DNA from: Verrucomicrobiia bacterium
GTDB lineage: Bacteria; Verrucomicrobiota; Verrucomicrobiia; Opitutales; Opitutaceae
Length of the DNA stretch: 51,590 nt
Assembly: GCA_011525695.1 (NCBI GenBank)
Contig: WYBX01000047.1
Coordinates: 1-51,590 of the forward strand
Direction: 5' to 3'
Part shown: one piece after another, positions 40,699 to 49,314 of the stretch
Layout of the letters: every line of letters starts with the position of its first letter
Position numbering within the stretch: position 1 is the first letter of the stretch
Notes under the pieces: model-generated
Told to the model about the DNA's origin: nothing
Seen by the model: the letters and a program-made list of their open reading frames with translations, nothing else
Database searches by the model: none
Made by a program: the position numbers and the translations under genes

Positions 40699-43542
40699 AT
40701 GCTCCCGTTCGCGTTGACGTCTGCAAATGGCTTCCACCGCACGCGCCGGTCGTTGCTCGGCGCGTGGTGCGCGGCAATGGGAAGCCTCCTGGCACCAGCC
40801 TCTGCCGGCGTTGCTTCCGCGCTCGTGGAGGTGCCCCCCGGGTTCGAGATCGTCCCGGCGGCGTTGCCCGGCCTGGTGAATTTCCCGCTGTGCGGAAGTT
40901 TCGATGAGCGCGGACGGTTGTTCCTTGTTGAAAGGAGCGGTCACAACACCGAAGCGGGGGCTGCGAGTGTGCCGGACCCCGGCCGGATTCGGCTGCTCGA
41001 GGATACCGATGGCGACGGTGTGTTCGATCACGCGACGATTTTTGCCGAGCAACTGGATTCTCCACTGGGCGCGCACTGGCATGACGGAGCGCTCTATGTC
41101 ACCTCGGCACCATCGGTCTGGCGCCTCAAAGACACCGACGGCGACGGCCGCGCCGATGAGCGCCTTGCGATCGCCACGGGTTTCAATTCCCCCGGCAACG
41201 CCGCCGCACTGCATGGCCCGTATCTGCATCCCAATGGCCGGCTCTACTGGTGCCACGGCCGTGAGGGCCACGAAGTACGTCAGAATGGCGGCGGACCATT
41301 GGTATCCTCGGGCTCGGCCGCACGCATCTGGTCCTGCCGGCTCGATGGCAGCGATATCCAGGTCCATGCGGGCGGTGGCATGGACAACCCGGTATCGTTG
41401 GCATTCAATGAACAGGGCGAGATGTTCGGCACGGCCATTGGAGTCGATGGCACTCCGCGCCAGGACGGGATTCTGCACTGGGTGCACGGCGGCGTCTATC
41501 CGCGCGCCGATTTGGAAAATGTCCTGGCCGAATTTCCCCGCACCGGCGCCTTGCTGCCAATCATGTCCCGGATCGGACCGGTCGCGCCAGCAGGCATGGT
41601 CCTGCCGCGCGCAGATGCCGGGAGACCCGGGTATGCCCTCTCACTTTACTATTCCGAAATTGAAACGCGGCGGGTGATACGCATGACGCTCGAGCGCGAA
41701 GGTTCAACCTATCGTGGCCGTCCCGAAGTCTTCGCGAGTTCCACGAGCCCGCAGATTCATTTCGCCGATGTCATCGAGGACGCTGACGGCAGTCTTCTGC
41801 TGGTGGATACCGGCACATGGACTCCCCGCGGCATGACCACACCGGAAGCGTCGCAAGCCGGAAGCGCGGGTGCAATCCATCGGGTGCGCCGCACGGGCAT
41901 GAAACCTACTGTCGATCCGCGTGGCGCGACCATCGATTGGAATACCGCCGATTCGGCGATCCTCGTCCCCCTGCTCGGCGACAACCGTTTTGCGGTGCGA
42001 GATCGGGCGATTGCCGCCCTGGCCGGGCGCGGCGCGGAGGCGGTGCCGGCGCTCACCGCCGCGCTCGAACTCCCCAACGGCCTGATGCGGAGCAACGCCG
42101 TGTGGGCACTCACCCGCATCGGCACCCCCGGGGCGCAGACGGCAGTCCGTCGCGCGCTCCTTGATCTGGATGCAGGCGTACGCGCTGTCGCCTGCCAAAG
42201 CGTGCTCATCACCGGGGATCCGGCGGCGGCCACACAACTCGTAGCGAAACTGGGCGACGACGCGCTATTCGTGCAACGCGAGGCAGCACACGCCCTGGGG
42301 CGGCTCCGCAATCCCGCGGCTGTGGCGGCGCTGGGTGGAGCCGCCGCCATTCCGCGCGATCCGATGCTCACCCACGCCCTGATTCGCGCACTGATCGAGA
42401 TCAACGCACCCGCGGAGACCCGCGCCCTCCTGAACCATCGCGAACCCCGGGCGCGGCAGGCCGCCTCGATCGCGATCAGCCAGATGACCGGCCGTGCCCT
42501 GCCCTCCGGCCGTTCCGCCGAAGCGCTCGGCATTTCCCGCCAGCAGATCCTGCAACAGCCTCCCACGTGGTTCGCATCCGCCAAGGCCGGCCTGCTGGCC
42601 GAGCGAATCGTAGCCCTGCAGGGAATGCATGGAGGCTGGTCCAACTGGAGCAACGAGGTCGGCATGACCCGGTTTTCCGAGCCGATCGAGAAGGGAAACA
42701 TCGTCCACGAATCGCTCGACGATGGGGCAACCACCACGCAGCTGAAGATCCTGGGCCGCGTCCTCACCGCGCCCCGTGACACGCCACTGCCGCCGGAGCA
42801 GGCGACTCGCTTGCGCACCTCGTTCCAGCGCGGCTTCGATTACCTGCTCAAGGCCCAGTATCCCAACGGAGGTTGGCCTCATCGATTTCCCGCGCAGGGC
42901 TATCATGCCCACATCACGTTCAACGATAACACGACCTATAACGTAATCGTGCTCCTCCGCGAGGCGGTGGCGCGCGAGGCGCCCTACGCCTGGCTGGACG
43001 AACCGCGGCGGGAACGCGCCGCGGAGGCTATCGACCGGGGAATTACGTGCATTCTCGCCTCCCAAGTCGAAATCAAGGGCGAGAAGACCGTCTGGGGTGC
43101 CCAGCACGATGCCAGGACACTCGCGCCGGCGGCCGCTCGCACCTTCGAGCCTGCATCGCTCTGCGGTCTGGAAAGCGTGGGGCTCGTGCGCCTGCTCATG
43201 GACGTGGAAGACCCATCACCGGAGATCATCGCGGCAATCCAGAGTGCAGTCGCATGGTTCGAACGCTCCAAGATCACCGGTATCCGCGTGGAGCGATTCC
43301 CTGTGGACGGAGGGTTCGACGCCCAGGTCGTGTCCGATCCGGCCGCGCCGCCGCTTTGGGCGCGATTCTATGAACTCCGGACGAACCGGCCGATTTTCTG
43401 CGGCCGCGACGGAATCGTACGATATGAGCTGGCGGAGATCGAGCGGGAGCGCCGCGCCGGGTACGGCTGGTATACCGGACACCCGCATGCCCTGCTGGAG
43501 GTGAATTATCCGCGCTGGGCGGCCAAATGGCTGAAGCGATGA
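40699..43542 (+). CDS. Beta-propeller/HEAT/PL10 pectate lyase fusion
   Basis: A 947-residue exported protein. ATG at 40699 gives a Tat-like leader (TRRSLLGAWCAAMGSLLAP). Residues about 45-400 form a PVC-type beta-propeller (EDTDGDGVFDHATIF; LDSPLGAHWHDGALYV), followed by HEAT repeats (about 410-620; NRFAVRDRAIAALAGRGAEAVPAL). From about 625 a PL10-type pectate lyase is clear (YPNGGWPHRFPAQGYHAHITF, FNDNTTYNVIVLLREA, TVWGAQHDARTLAPAAAR, LCGLESVGLVRLLM). In related PVC proteins the propeller often precedes a CXXCH cytochrome domain; none is present here, so the lyase appears to take its place. Probably binds and cleaves pectate outside the cell. Confidence 0.8.
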   Translation: MLPFALTSANGFHRTRRSLLGAWCAAMGSLLAPASAGVASALVEVPPGFEIVPAALPGLVNFPLCGSFDERGRLFLVERSGHNTEAGAASVPDPGRIRLLEDTDGDGVFDHATIFAEQLDSPLGAHWHDGALYVTSAPSVWRLKDTDGDGRADERLAIATGFNSPGNAAALHGPYLHPNGRLYWCHGREGHEVRQNGGGPLVSSGSAARIWSCRLDGSDIQVHAGGGMDNPVSLAFNEQGEMFGTAIGVDGTPRQDGILHWVHGGVYPRADLENVLAEFPRTGALLPIMSRIGPVAPAGMVLPRADAGRPGYALSLYYSEIETRRVIRMTLEREGSTYRGRPEVFASSTSPQIHFADVIEDADGSLLLVDTGTWTPRGMTTPEASQAGSAGAIHRVRRTGMKPTVDPRGATIDWNTADSAILVPLLGDNRFAVRDRAIAALAGRGAEAVPALTAALELPNGLMRSNAVWALTRIGTPGAQTAVRRALLDLDAGVRAVACQSVLITGDPAAATQLVAKLGDDALFVQREAAHALGRLRNPAAVAALGGAAAIPRDPMLTHALIRALIEINAPAETRALLNHREPRARQAASIAISQMTGRALPSGRSAEALGISRQQILQQPPTWFASAKAGLLAERIVALQGMHGGWSNWSNEVGMTRFSEPIEKGNIVHESLDDGATTTQLKILGRVLTAPRDTPLPPEQATRLRTSFQRGFDYLLKAQYPNGGWPHRFPAQGYHAHITFNDNTTYNVIVLLREAVAREAPYAWLDEPRRERAAEAIDRGITCILASQVEIKGEKTVWGAQHDARTLAPAAARTFEPASLCGLESVGLVRLLMDVEDPSPEIIAAIQSAVAWFERSKITGIRVERFPVDGGFDAQVVSDPAAPPLWARFYELRTNRPIFCGRDGIVRYELAEIERERRAGYGWYTGHPHALLEVNYPRWAAKWLKR

Positions 43543-43637
43543 AGAATTCGGTTAACCAACTTCCCTCCCTCCAACCTTGCCCGCCTCGATGGCCAGGCCG
43601 GATTCGCGCCTCGCGCTGACACTGTCCCGCTTCCACG

Positions 43638-44606
43638 ATGAACCACCGAGCGACTGGATTCGCGGCAATGGCTTCGCTCCTGCTGTTCTGTCAGGTGCAT
43701 GCCACGGAATTCCCTGGGGATCCCGCTGCTCTGAAAATGGAATCGAGACGCGAACCCGACGCCGGGTTCCTGGAATGGCTGCTGCCACGATCGCTGCAGA
43801 AGAATCCGCGGCTGGAAGTCACGGTCATCACCGAAGCGACACCGGCCGGAAGGGAAATGGAGACGAATGCGCCGCCGGGACCGAAGTATTTCGCGTTTCA
43901 TAATGCCGGGTATCAGCGATTAAAACACGGAACAACGACGAGGATCACGCTGGAGGCCGCAGACGTGGAGAAGCTGCTGACGAAATCCCTCGCCACGAAT
44001 GGGTTCTTGCCCGGCGAACCTCCCACCAAGCCACCCTCGCTGCTGATCATCTATACCTGGGGGCTGCACGAAAGAAATCCGGATCTGGACGGGCACGAGT
44101 CGGTCCGGGCGATCATGGATCGGGCCACGCTGGTGGGGGGCGAGAAATTTGCCCGGAAGCTGATCAAACTCCTGGAGGAAGCGGAGGTCTGGCGCATTGC
44201 CAATGCCGTGCCGATCGCCGAGGGCGCTGAATCCCCCCTCGCCCCCGGCATGGACTTCCTCAATCCGATCGAGGCATTCCGGCGGGCGGATCCGAGGAAC
44301 GAATTCCTGATCGATCAGACGCGGGGCGATGTCTATTACGTGGTCGCGTCCGCCTATGATTACCGGATGGCGGCCGAAAACCGCCGGGTTCTGCTCTGGC
44401 GCACCCGCATGACCGTCGCCACCGAAGGGGTGTCACAGCTCCAGTCGCTGCCGGTGGTCATTGCCGCCGCCGCGCCTTTCCTCGGAAAGGAAATGGACGA
44501 GCCGGCAATCCTGACGCCCCGGACGCTTCGCGAGGGCAAGGTCGAAATCGGCGAATCGGTTGTCGTTCCCGACACTGCTGCGGCGCCCTCAGCACCGAAT
44601 CGATGA
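43638..44606 (+). CDS. Exported hypothetical protein
   Basis: A 322-residue protein with a Sec signal peptide (FAAMASLLLFCQVHATEF, cleavage near residue 23). The mature region (FHNAGYQRLKHGTTTRITLEAADVEKLLTKSL; VYYVVASAYDYRMAAENRRVLLWRTRMTVATEGV) is a conserved-looking domain I cannot name. It overlaps the following sulfatase ATG by four bases (ATGA), so the two are translationally coupled. It follows the PL10 fusion by 95 bases. Confidence 0.65.
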   Translation: MNHRATGFAAMASLLLFCQVHATEFPGDPAALKMESRREPDAGFLEWLLPRSLQKNPRLEVTVITEATPAGREMETNAPPGPKYFAFHNAGYQRLKHGTTTRITLEAADVEKLLTKSLATNGFLPGEPPTKPPSLLIIYTWGLHERNPDLDGHESVRAIMDRATLVGGEKFARKLIKLLEEAEVWRIANAVPIAEGAESPLAPGMDFLNPIEAFRRADPRNEFLIDQTRGDVYYVVASAYDYRMAAENRRVLLWRTRMTVATEGVSQLQSLPVVIAAAAPFLGKEMDEPAILTPRTLREGKVEIGESVVVPDTAAAPSAPNR

Positions 44607-46063
44607 ATTCCCCCCCAATTCCAGCCGTTCCGATGCTGATTCGAACCTTTGCCCTCCTGCTGGCCGTATCGTCCCTGGGTTCCGCGAGCCTGGCGGTGGC
44701 GCCAAAAACCAACGTGCTCTTTCTCATCGCCGATGATCTCAACTGCCAGCTTGGCAGCTACGGCGCGAAGCAGATGCATACGCCGCATGTCGATCGCCTG
44801 GCGGCCCGGGGCGTGCGGTTTGAACGCGCGTACTCCCAGGTTCCGAGTTGCTGCCCAAGTCGGACGTCCTTTCTGACGGGTCGCCGCCCGCATGCGACGG
44901 GCGTGCTGCTGAATCCCGGCGGACCGAATGCGTACCAGTGGCATTTCCGAACATTCATTCCGGATACGGTGACGCTCCCTCAATTGTTCAAGCAAAACGG
45001 CTGGTTCACCGCCCGCGTCGGCAAGCTCTACCATTATGGCGTGCCCATGGATATCGGCACCTCGAGCCTCGATGATTTTCCCTCGTGGGATTTGGCCGTG
45101 AACCCACGCGGCCGCGACCGCGACAACGAGGAGCCGATCGTCACGCTGCGGGCCGGCTATTATGCCGGAATCCTCAGCTGGCTGCGCGATGAGGAGGGCA
45201 GCGGTGCGGCACACACGGATGGAATCGGTGCGACCGAGGCGATCGAGTTGCTCGAATGCTTCCGGTCCAGTGCGCAGCCATTCTTTCTTGCCGTGGGCTT
45301 CTACCGGCCGCACACGCCGTTCGTCGCTCCGGGAGAATATTTCGATCTCTACCCGCTTGAGCACATCGCGCTCCCGCCGCTGAGTGCCGATGACCGCAGC
45401 CGGACGCCGGCGTCCGCCTATGCCACCCTTCGTCGCGAGGAACACAATGCGACCGAACTCCAGCAACGCCAGGCCATCCAGGCTTATTACGCCTCCGTTT
45501 CGTTCATGGATGCGCAGGTCGGTCGCGTTCTGTCCGCGCTCGATCACCTCGGACTGACCGAGGACACGATTGTGGTTTTTACAAGCGATCACGGCTATCA
45601 TCTCGGCGACCACGGGCTTTGGCAAAAGGACACGTTGTTTGAGCGCAGTGCGCGTGTTCCCCTGATCATCGCGCTGCCGCAGGGCGGCGCCCGCGGGCAG
45701 ACCGCACGCGGGGTCGTCGAGTTGCTCGATCTTTATCCCACCCTCGCCGATCTCTGCGGACTCACCCCGCCCGACTATCTCGATGGTGTCAGTCTCCGCC
45801 CCGTCCTGACCGATCCCGACCGCGAAGTGAAGCACGCCGCTTTCACCCAATCACTGCGGCGCGCAAGCGGCTTCAATGGCTACTCCGTCCGTTCCGGCCG
45901 GTGGCGCTATATCGAATGGGAGTCCGGCAACGGAATCGAACGGCAACTTTTCGACGAGGAAGCGGACCCCGGCGAAACCGTGAATCTCGCGGACGCCCCA
46001 CAACATGCCGCCGTGGTTGCGGAACTGCACGCGCTGCTCGAGCAACAGCGGCCGAGCCAATAA
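44603..46063 (+). CDS. Exported sulfatase, iduronate-2-sulfatase-like
   Basis: A 486-residue sulfatase. A signal peptide (LIRTFALLLAVSSLGSASLA) follows the coupled ATG; an internal ATG at 44633 is possible. The signature CCPSRTSFLTGRRP (first Cys near residue 83) fits C-X-P-S-R for formylglycine formation. Metal ligands appear in LFLIADDL (Asp-Asp) and FTSDHGYHLGDHG. The pattern resembles iduronate-2-sulfatase-type enzymes, but the substrate is unproven. The gene overlaps the hypothetical protein's stop by four bases. Confidence 0.9.
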   Translation: MNSPPIPAVPMLIRTFALLLAVSSLGSASLAVAPKTNVLFLIADDLNCQLGSYGAKQMHTPHVDRLAARGVRFERAYSQVPSCCPSRTSFLTGRRPHATGVLLNPGGPNAYQWHFRTFIPDTVTLPQLFKQNGWFTARVGKLYHYGVPMDIGTSSLDDFPSWDLAVNPRGRDRDNEEPIVTLRAGYYAGILSWLRDEEGSGAAHTDGIGATEAIELLECFRSSAQPFFLAVGFYRPHTPFVAPGEYFDLYPLEHIALPPLSADDRSRTPASAYATLRREEHNATELQQRQAIQAYYASVSFMDAQVGRVLSALDHLGLTEDTIVVFTSDHGYHLGDHGLWQKDTLFERSARVPLIIALPQGGARGQTARGVVELLDLYPTLADLCGLTPPDYLDGVSLRPVLTDPDREVKHAAFTQSLRRASGFNGYSVRSGRWRYIEWESGNGIERQLFDEEADPGETVNLADAPQHAAVVAELHALLEQQRPSQ

Positions 46064-46074
46064 CCGCCCCTCGA

Positions 46075-47025
46075 ATGAACCCGACGAAACCAATGAGCAC
46101 AGGACCGGCGTTCGCCGGCAGCGACCGGCTCAAACCCGCCGCTATGCCCCATACTTCAAGCGGAAAGAGGCCCGCCGACCGACGCCGGCCCTGTCTTCAA
46201 CAGCATCGTTTGAGCCTGGCCATCCTGGCCGCCGTGACGGCACAAGCCCTCGCCCCCGCCGCCGAGCCCAGGCTGGTCGAGTGGGAGCGCGGCTTCGGAC
46301 TCCAGATCCCGGGTGAGCCGGCAGCTGACATGTATCTCTGGATTTACGAGTGGAACATGTTTGAGGCCATGCAGCCTGGCCAGCACACGCACGGCACCTA
46401 CAAGTTTCCGCGGAGGCTGAATGCCGGGCGTACTGAAGCGACGGTCGACGCCCCGCAATTCCAGTTCACGCTGCGGACCGTCGCGAACGGCGCGGAAATC
46501 ACGCTGCAGGTGACCAACCGGACCGAGCATGCGTGGCCCGCGATCGCCGGCATCATCCCCTGTTGGAATCCCGGGCAGGTTCCCGGCACGGATCCGTCGA
46601 TGCCGCTCCCGTTAAATCCCAATTTTTCGGATCCCTGGCGAAACCGGACGTATTATCTCTCCGCCGGCGGGCTTGCCCCGCTCGATTCGCGCGCGCTTCA
46701 TTTCAACACCGCCATTCGCGCCGCAGTCAACAAGGTGGCGGCTGACGGCGGCTACGCGTTTTCAAGAAAATGGCCGAGTTCGGGGGATGATGCTGTCGCG
46801 GGGCTGCTGGTGCGCGAATCGGAGGATGGACGCTGGGTGACGGGGATCGCCTGGGAGGACTTCCTTTCGGTCCAGGGTCACAATCCCTGGAGCTGTCTCC
46901 ACAACTGTGTCCGGATCGGCCCGCTCAAACCGGGCGAGTCATGGACGATTCGAGGCCGCCTCTATCTCTTCCGTGGCACCAAGGAGGACTGCCTGGCCGA
47001 ATTCCGGCGGGATTTCCCGAAATGA
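46075..47025 (+). CDS. Exported protein of unknown function, likely beta-rich
   Basis: A 316-residue frame. The chosen ATG at 46075 is uncertain: later ATGs at 46093 and 46144 also lead to the hydrophobic segment HRLSLAILAAVTAQALAPAA, the probable signal. The mature region (MYLWIYEWNMFEAMQPGQHTHGTYK; PLKPGESWTIRGRLYLFRGTKEDCLAEFRRDF) resembles a carbohydrate-active or binding beta-sandwich but is not recognised. Its TGA overlaps the next ATG as ATGA. It lies in a plus-strand run with a sulfatase. Confidence 0.55.
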   Translation: MNPTKPMSTGPAFAGSDRLKPAAMPHTSSGKRPADRRRPCLQQHRLSLAILAAVTAQALAPAAEPRLVEWERGFGLQIPGEPAADMYLWIYEWNMFEAMQPGQHTHGTYKFPRRLNAGRTEATVDAPQFQFTLRTVANGAEITLQVTNRTEHAWPAIAGIIPCWNPGQVPGTDPSMPLPLNPNFSDPWRNRTYYLSAGGLAPLDSRALHFNTAIRAAVNKVAADGGYAFSRKWPSSGDDAVAGLLVRESEDGRWVTGIAWEDFLSVQGHNPWSCLHNCVRIGPLKPGESWTIRGRLYLFRGTKEDCLAEFRRDFPK

Positions 47026-47957
47026 AGCCTCCCATCGCCATCGGCCGTTTCCTTGGCGCCGGCCTTGCCGCCGCCAGTTCACTTTGGGCTCAAGGCTTCG
47101 AGGTCCAACGATCCGACCGGGTTTACCCTCCCCTGGAACCGGCCCGCCAGATCGCCCGGGAATTGTATCAGCCTGCCGGGCACAACGGGATTTGGTTCCT
47201 GGGCAACATGGGCTTCGCCCTGCGCATCGGAGAGACATTCCTTTTCATCGATCCCGCCGCCACGGATGCCGTCTATCCCACGACCAATCCGCTCGTGCAC
47301 GGGTATCCGCTCGAGGCAGCCGAGGTGAAGAGAGCCGACATTGTCCTTTATTCCCACGAGCACTCGGACCACATGGATCGGGGGTTGTTTGACCGGTGGA
47401 GGGAGCTGAAGACCGAGATCTGGGCTCCTGAGTATTGCCACCGCTTCCTCCTCGACGGAGGCATTCCGGCGGAGCAGATCCATGTCGCCCGGGCCGGCGG
47501 ATCGGTCACGCGTGGCAATGTCACGATTGAATTCATCAGGGCGCGCCATGAATCGCGCGGAACGTCCTACTACCCGGACGCCCCCGACCAGGATGCCGTT
47601 TCCGTCGGCTATCTGTTGAAGACCGATTTCGGCAATGTCTTCCATCCGGGTGACACGATGTATCTGTCCGAGTTCAATCGGCTCGAGGTCGACTATCTGC
47701 TCCTACCGATCAACGACACGGACCTGGGTGTCGGCTGGGCGGCGACGCTGGCGCACCGATTGCAGCCCGACGTCATCATTCCCTGCCACTATCGAATGTG
47801 GTACAAGGGCGGTCCCGGCCAGTTCTTCGGCTCGCAGAGCGGCCATCCGGCCGAACTGCTGCTCGCGCTGCTGGTCCGCGGTTACTCGCTGCCCAAGACC
47901 GACATCATGGTGCTCAAGCCGGGGGGACGCCTCTTTTTCTGGCCGAAGATCGAATGA
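47022..47957 (+). CDS. Exported metallo-beta-lactamase-fold hydrolase (UlaG-like)
   Basis: A 311-residue protein with a signal peptide (PIAIGRFLGAGLAAASSLWA). The metal motif SHEHSDHMD near residue 110 fits the MBL HxHxDH signature, and GNVFHPGDTMYL and IIPCHYRMW provide later ligands. UlaG-type proteins hydrolyse a lactone in the cytoplasm; this one is predicted exported, so a periplasmic lactone or ester is possible. The four-base overlap with the previous gene suggests coupling. Confidence 0.8.
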   Translation: MKPPIAIGRFLGAGLAAASSLWAQGFEVQRSDRVYPPLEPARQIARELYQPAGHNGIWFLGNMGFALRIGETFLFIDPAATDAVYPTTNPLVHGYPLEAAEVKRADIVLYSHEHSDHMDRGLFDRWRELKTEIWAPEYCHRFLLDGGIPAEQIHVARAGGSVTRGNVTIEFIRARHESRGTSYYPDAPDQDAVSVGYLLKTDFGNVFHPGDTMYLSEFNRLEVDYLLLPINDTDLGVGWAATLAHRLQPDVIIPCHYRMWYKGGPGQFFGSQSGHPAELLLALLVRGYSLPKTDIMVLKPGGRLFFWPKIE

Positions 47958-47999
47958 ACTGCAGCGAGCTGCCACTCGTGACCCCGTACGCTTTCCGCC

Positions 48000-49250
48000 A
48001 TGACCACTCCTACTGCCTCGCCCGTGCTCCCGGCCGCGGTCTCTCCCATTGCGGCAAAACTTCATCGTACATTCGGAAGTTTGGTCGCCCTGGCCGTTCT
48101 TTCCACGTCCGCTCCCTCAATCGCGCAATCCCTCGCCACTGATCTCGGCTCGCTCGCCACGATTCGCTCCGGTGTGAAATCAAAGCGGCTCAGCAGCTAC
48201 AACCCCAGCGGCGGGAACGGGGATCGTCTTGCCGGCATCGCTCCCGGCGAGAACCGGGTGCTCGCCGACATTTCCGGAGCCGGCATCATCAACCATATCT
48301 GGATTACCGTTGCCCCTCCGCCGGAGACTCTCAGCCGCAATGACCTCGTGCTGCGGATGTATTGGGACGGCCGTTCGGAACCTTCGGTCGAATCGCCGCT
48401 CGGGGCATTCTTTGGCCAGGGCTGGAACGAAGCGTACAACTACGTCTCGCTCCCACTGAGCGCCACGCCCTTGAAGGGCCGTGGACTTGTCTCCTATTTC
48501 CCGATGCCGTTCGCCACCGGGGCGCGAATCGAAATCGAGAACCAGTCGCCCACGGAAACCATCACTTCGTTCTTCTACTACATCGACTACGTCGAGGTCG
48601 CGGAATTGCCCAGGGATCTCGGCCGATTCCACGCGTCGTATAATTATGCGGTGACGGAGGCGCCCGCCGCCGGTGAAAACGAGTGGGGGGTTCTGCGCGA
48701 CCCCGAGAACAACCTCCGCGGCGAGCACAACTACGTCATCGCCGACATCAAGGGCAAGGGACACTTCGTCGGCGTCAATTACTACATCAACTCACCCTCG
48801 CCGATTTGGTATGGCGAGGGCGACGACATGATCTTCATCGACGGCGATCCGCAACCGACACTGCACGGCACCGGAACCGAAGATTATTTCAACACCAGCT
48901 GGTGCCCGAAGGAAATCGTCAGCCATCCGTATTTTGGCTATGCGCGGGTCAACGGCGAAAGCGGCTGGCTTGGACGCACGCACGTCTACCGCTTTCACAT
49001 CAACGATCCGATCTACTTCGAACGGTCGCTCCGATTCACAATCGAGCATGTCCACGCGAACGGCCTCACTCTGGAACTGGCCAGCGTTGCCTACTGGTAT
49101 CAGGAACGGGCGTCGGCCGTGAAGCCAGTCCCCGCCCGCGATGCGCGGCTTCCCAAGCCGGTCATCGGCGTCCGGGACATGCTCCGCTGGCGCGACGCGT
49201 GGCGGAGGCGCCAGGGAAACTCGCCGACCCTTTGGGGCGACGAGAAGTAA
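48000..49250 (+). CDS. Exported GH172 (DUF2961) glycosidase
   Basis: A 416-residue protein of the DUF2961/GH172 family. It has a signal peptide (FGSLVALAVLSTSAPSIAQS, cleavage near residue 44). Two motifs are visible: HIWITVAPPPETLSRNDLVLRMYWD near residue 98 and TLHGTGTEDYFNTSW near residue 285, the conserved GTEDYF. Family enzymes hydrolyse alpha-fructofuranosides or alpha-arabinofuranosides. It is convergent with the second dimethylformamidase-like gene, with a 64-base gap. Confidence 0.85.
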   Translation: MTTPTASPVLPAAVSPIAAKLHRTFGSLVALAVLSTSAPSIAQSLATDLGSLATIRSGVKSKRLSSYNPSGGNGDRLAGIAPGENRVLADISGAGIINHIWITVAPPPETLSRNDLVLRMYWDGRSEPSVESPLGAFFGQGWNEAYNYVSLPLSATPLKGRGLVSYFPMPFATGARIEIENQSPTETITSFFYYIDYVEVAELPRDLGRFHASYNYAVTEAPAAGENEWGVLRDPENNLRGEHNYVIADIKGKGHFVGVNYYINSPSPIWYGEGDDMIFIDGDPQPTLHGTGTEDYFNTSWCPKEIVSHPYFGYARVNGESGWLGRTHVYRFHINDPIYFERSLRFTIEHVHANGLTLELASVAYWYQERASAVKPVPARDARLPKPVIGVRDMLRWRDAWRRRQGNSPTLWGDEK

Positions 49251-49271
49251 CCGCAGCCGCTGACGCGCAAA

Positions 49272-49298
49272 GGCCCAGGCTGCCTTCGCAGCCCGGCC
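49272..49298. terminator. GC-rich hairpin between convergent genes
   Basis: GGCTGC (49278-49283) pairs with GCAGCC (49288-49293) around CTTC, extended by GGCC (49272-49275) with GGCC (49295-49298). It occupies the gap between the GH172 stop and the dimethylformamidase-like stop on the opposite strand. It lacks a U-tract, so it is a possible bidirectional terminator only. Confidence 0.4.
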
Positions 49299-49314
49299 CG
49301 CAAGCGCCCGGCAG

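Noticed and set aside
44360..45850. 496-codon minus-strand frame opposite the sulfatase gene
   Set aside because: Shadow frame without motifs.
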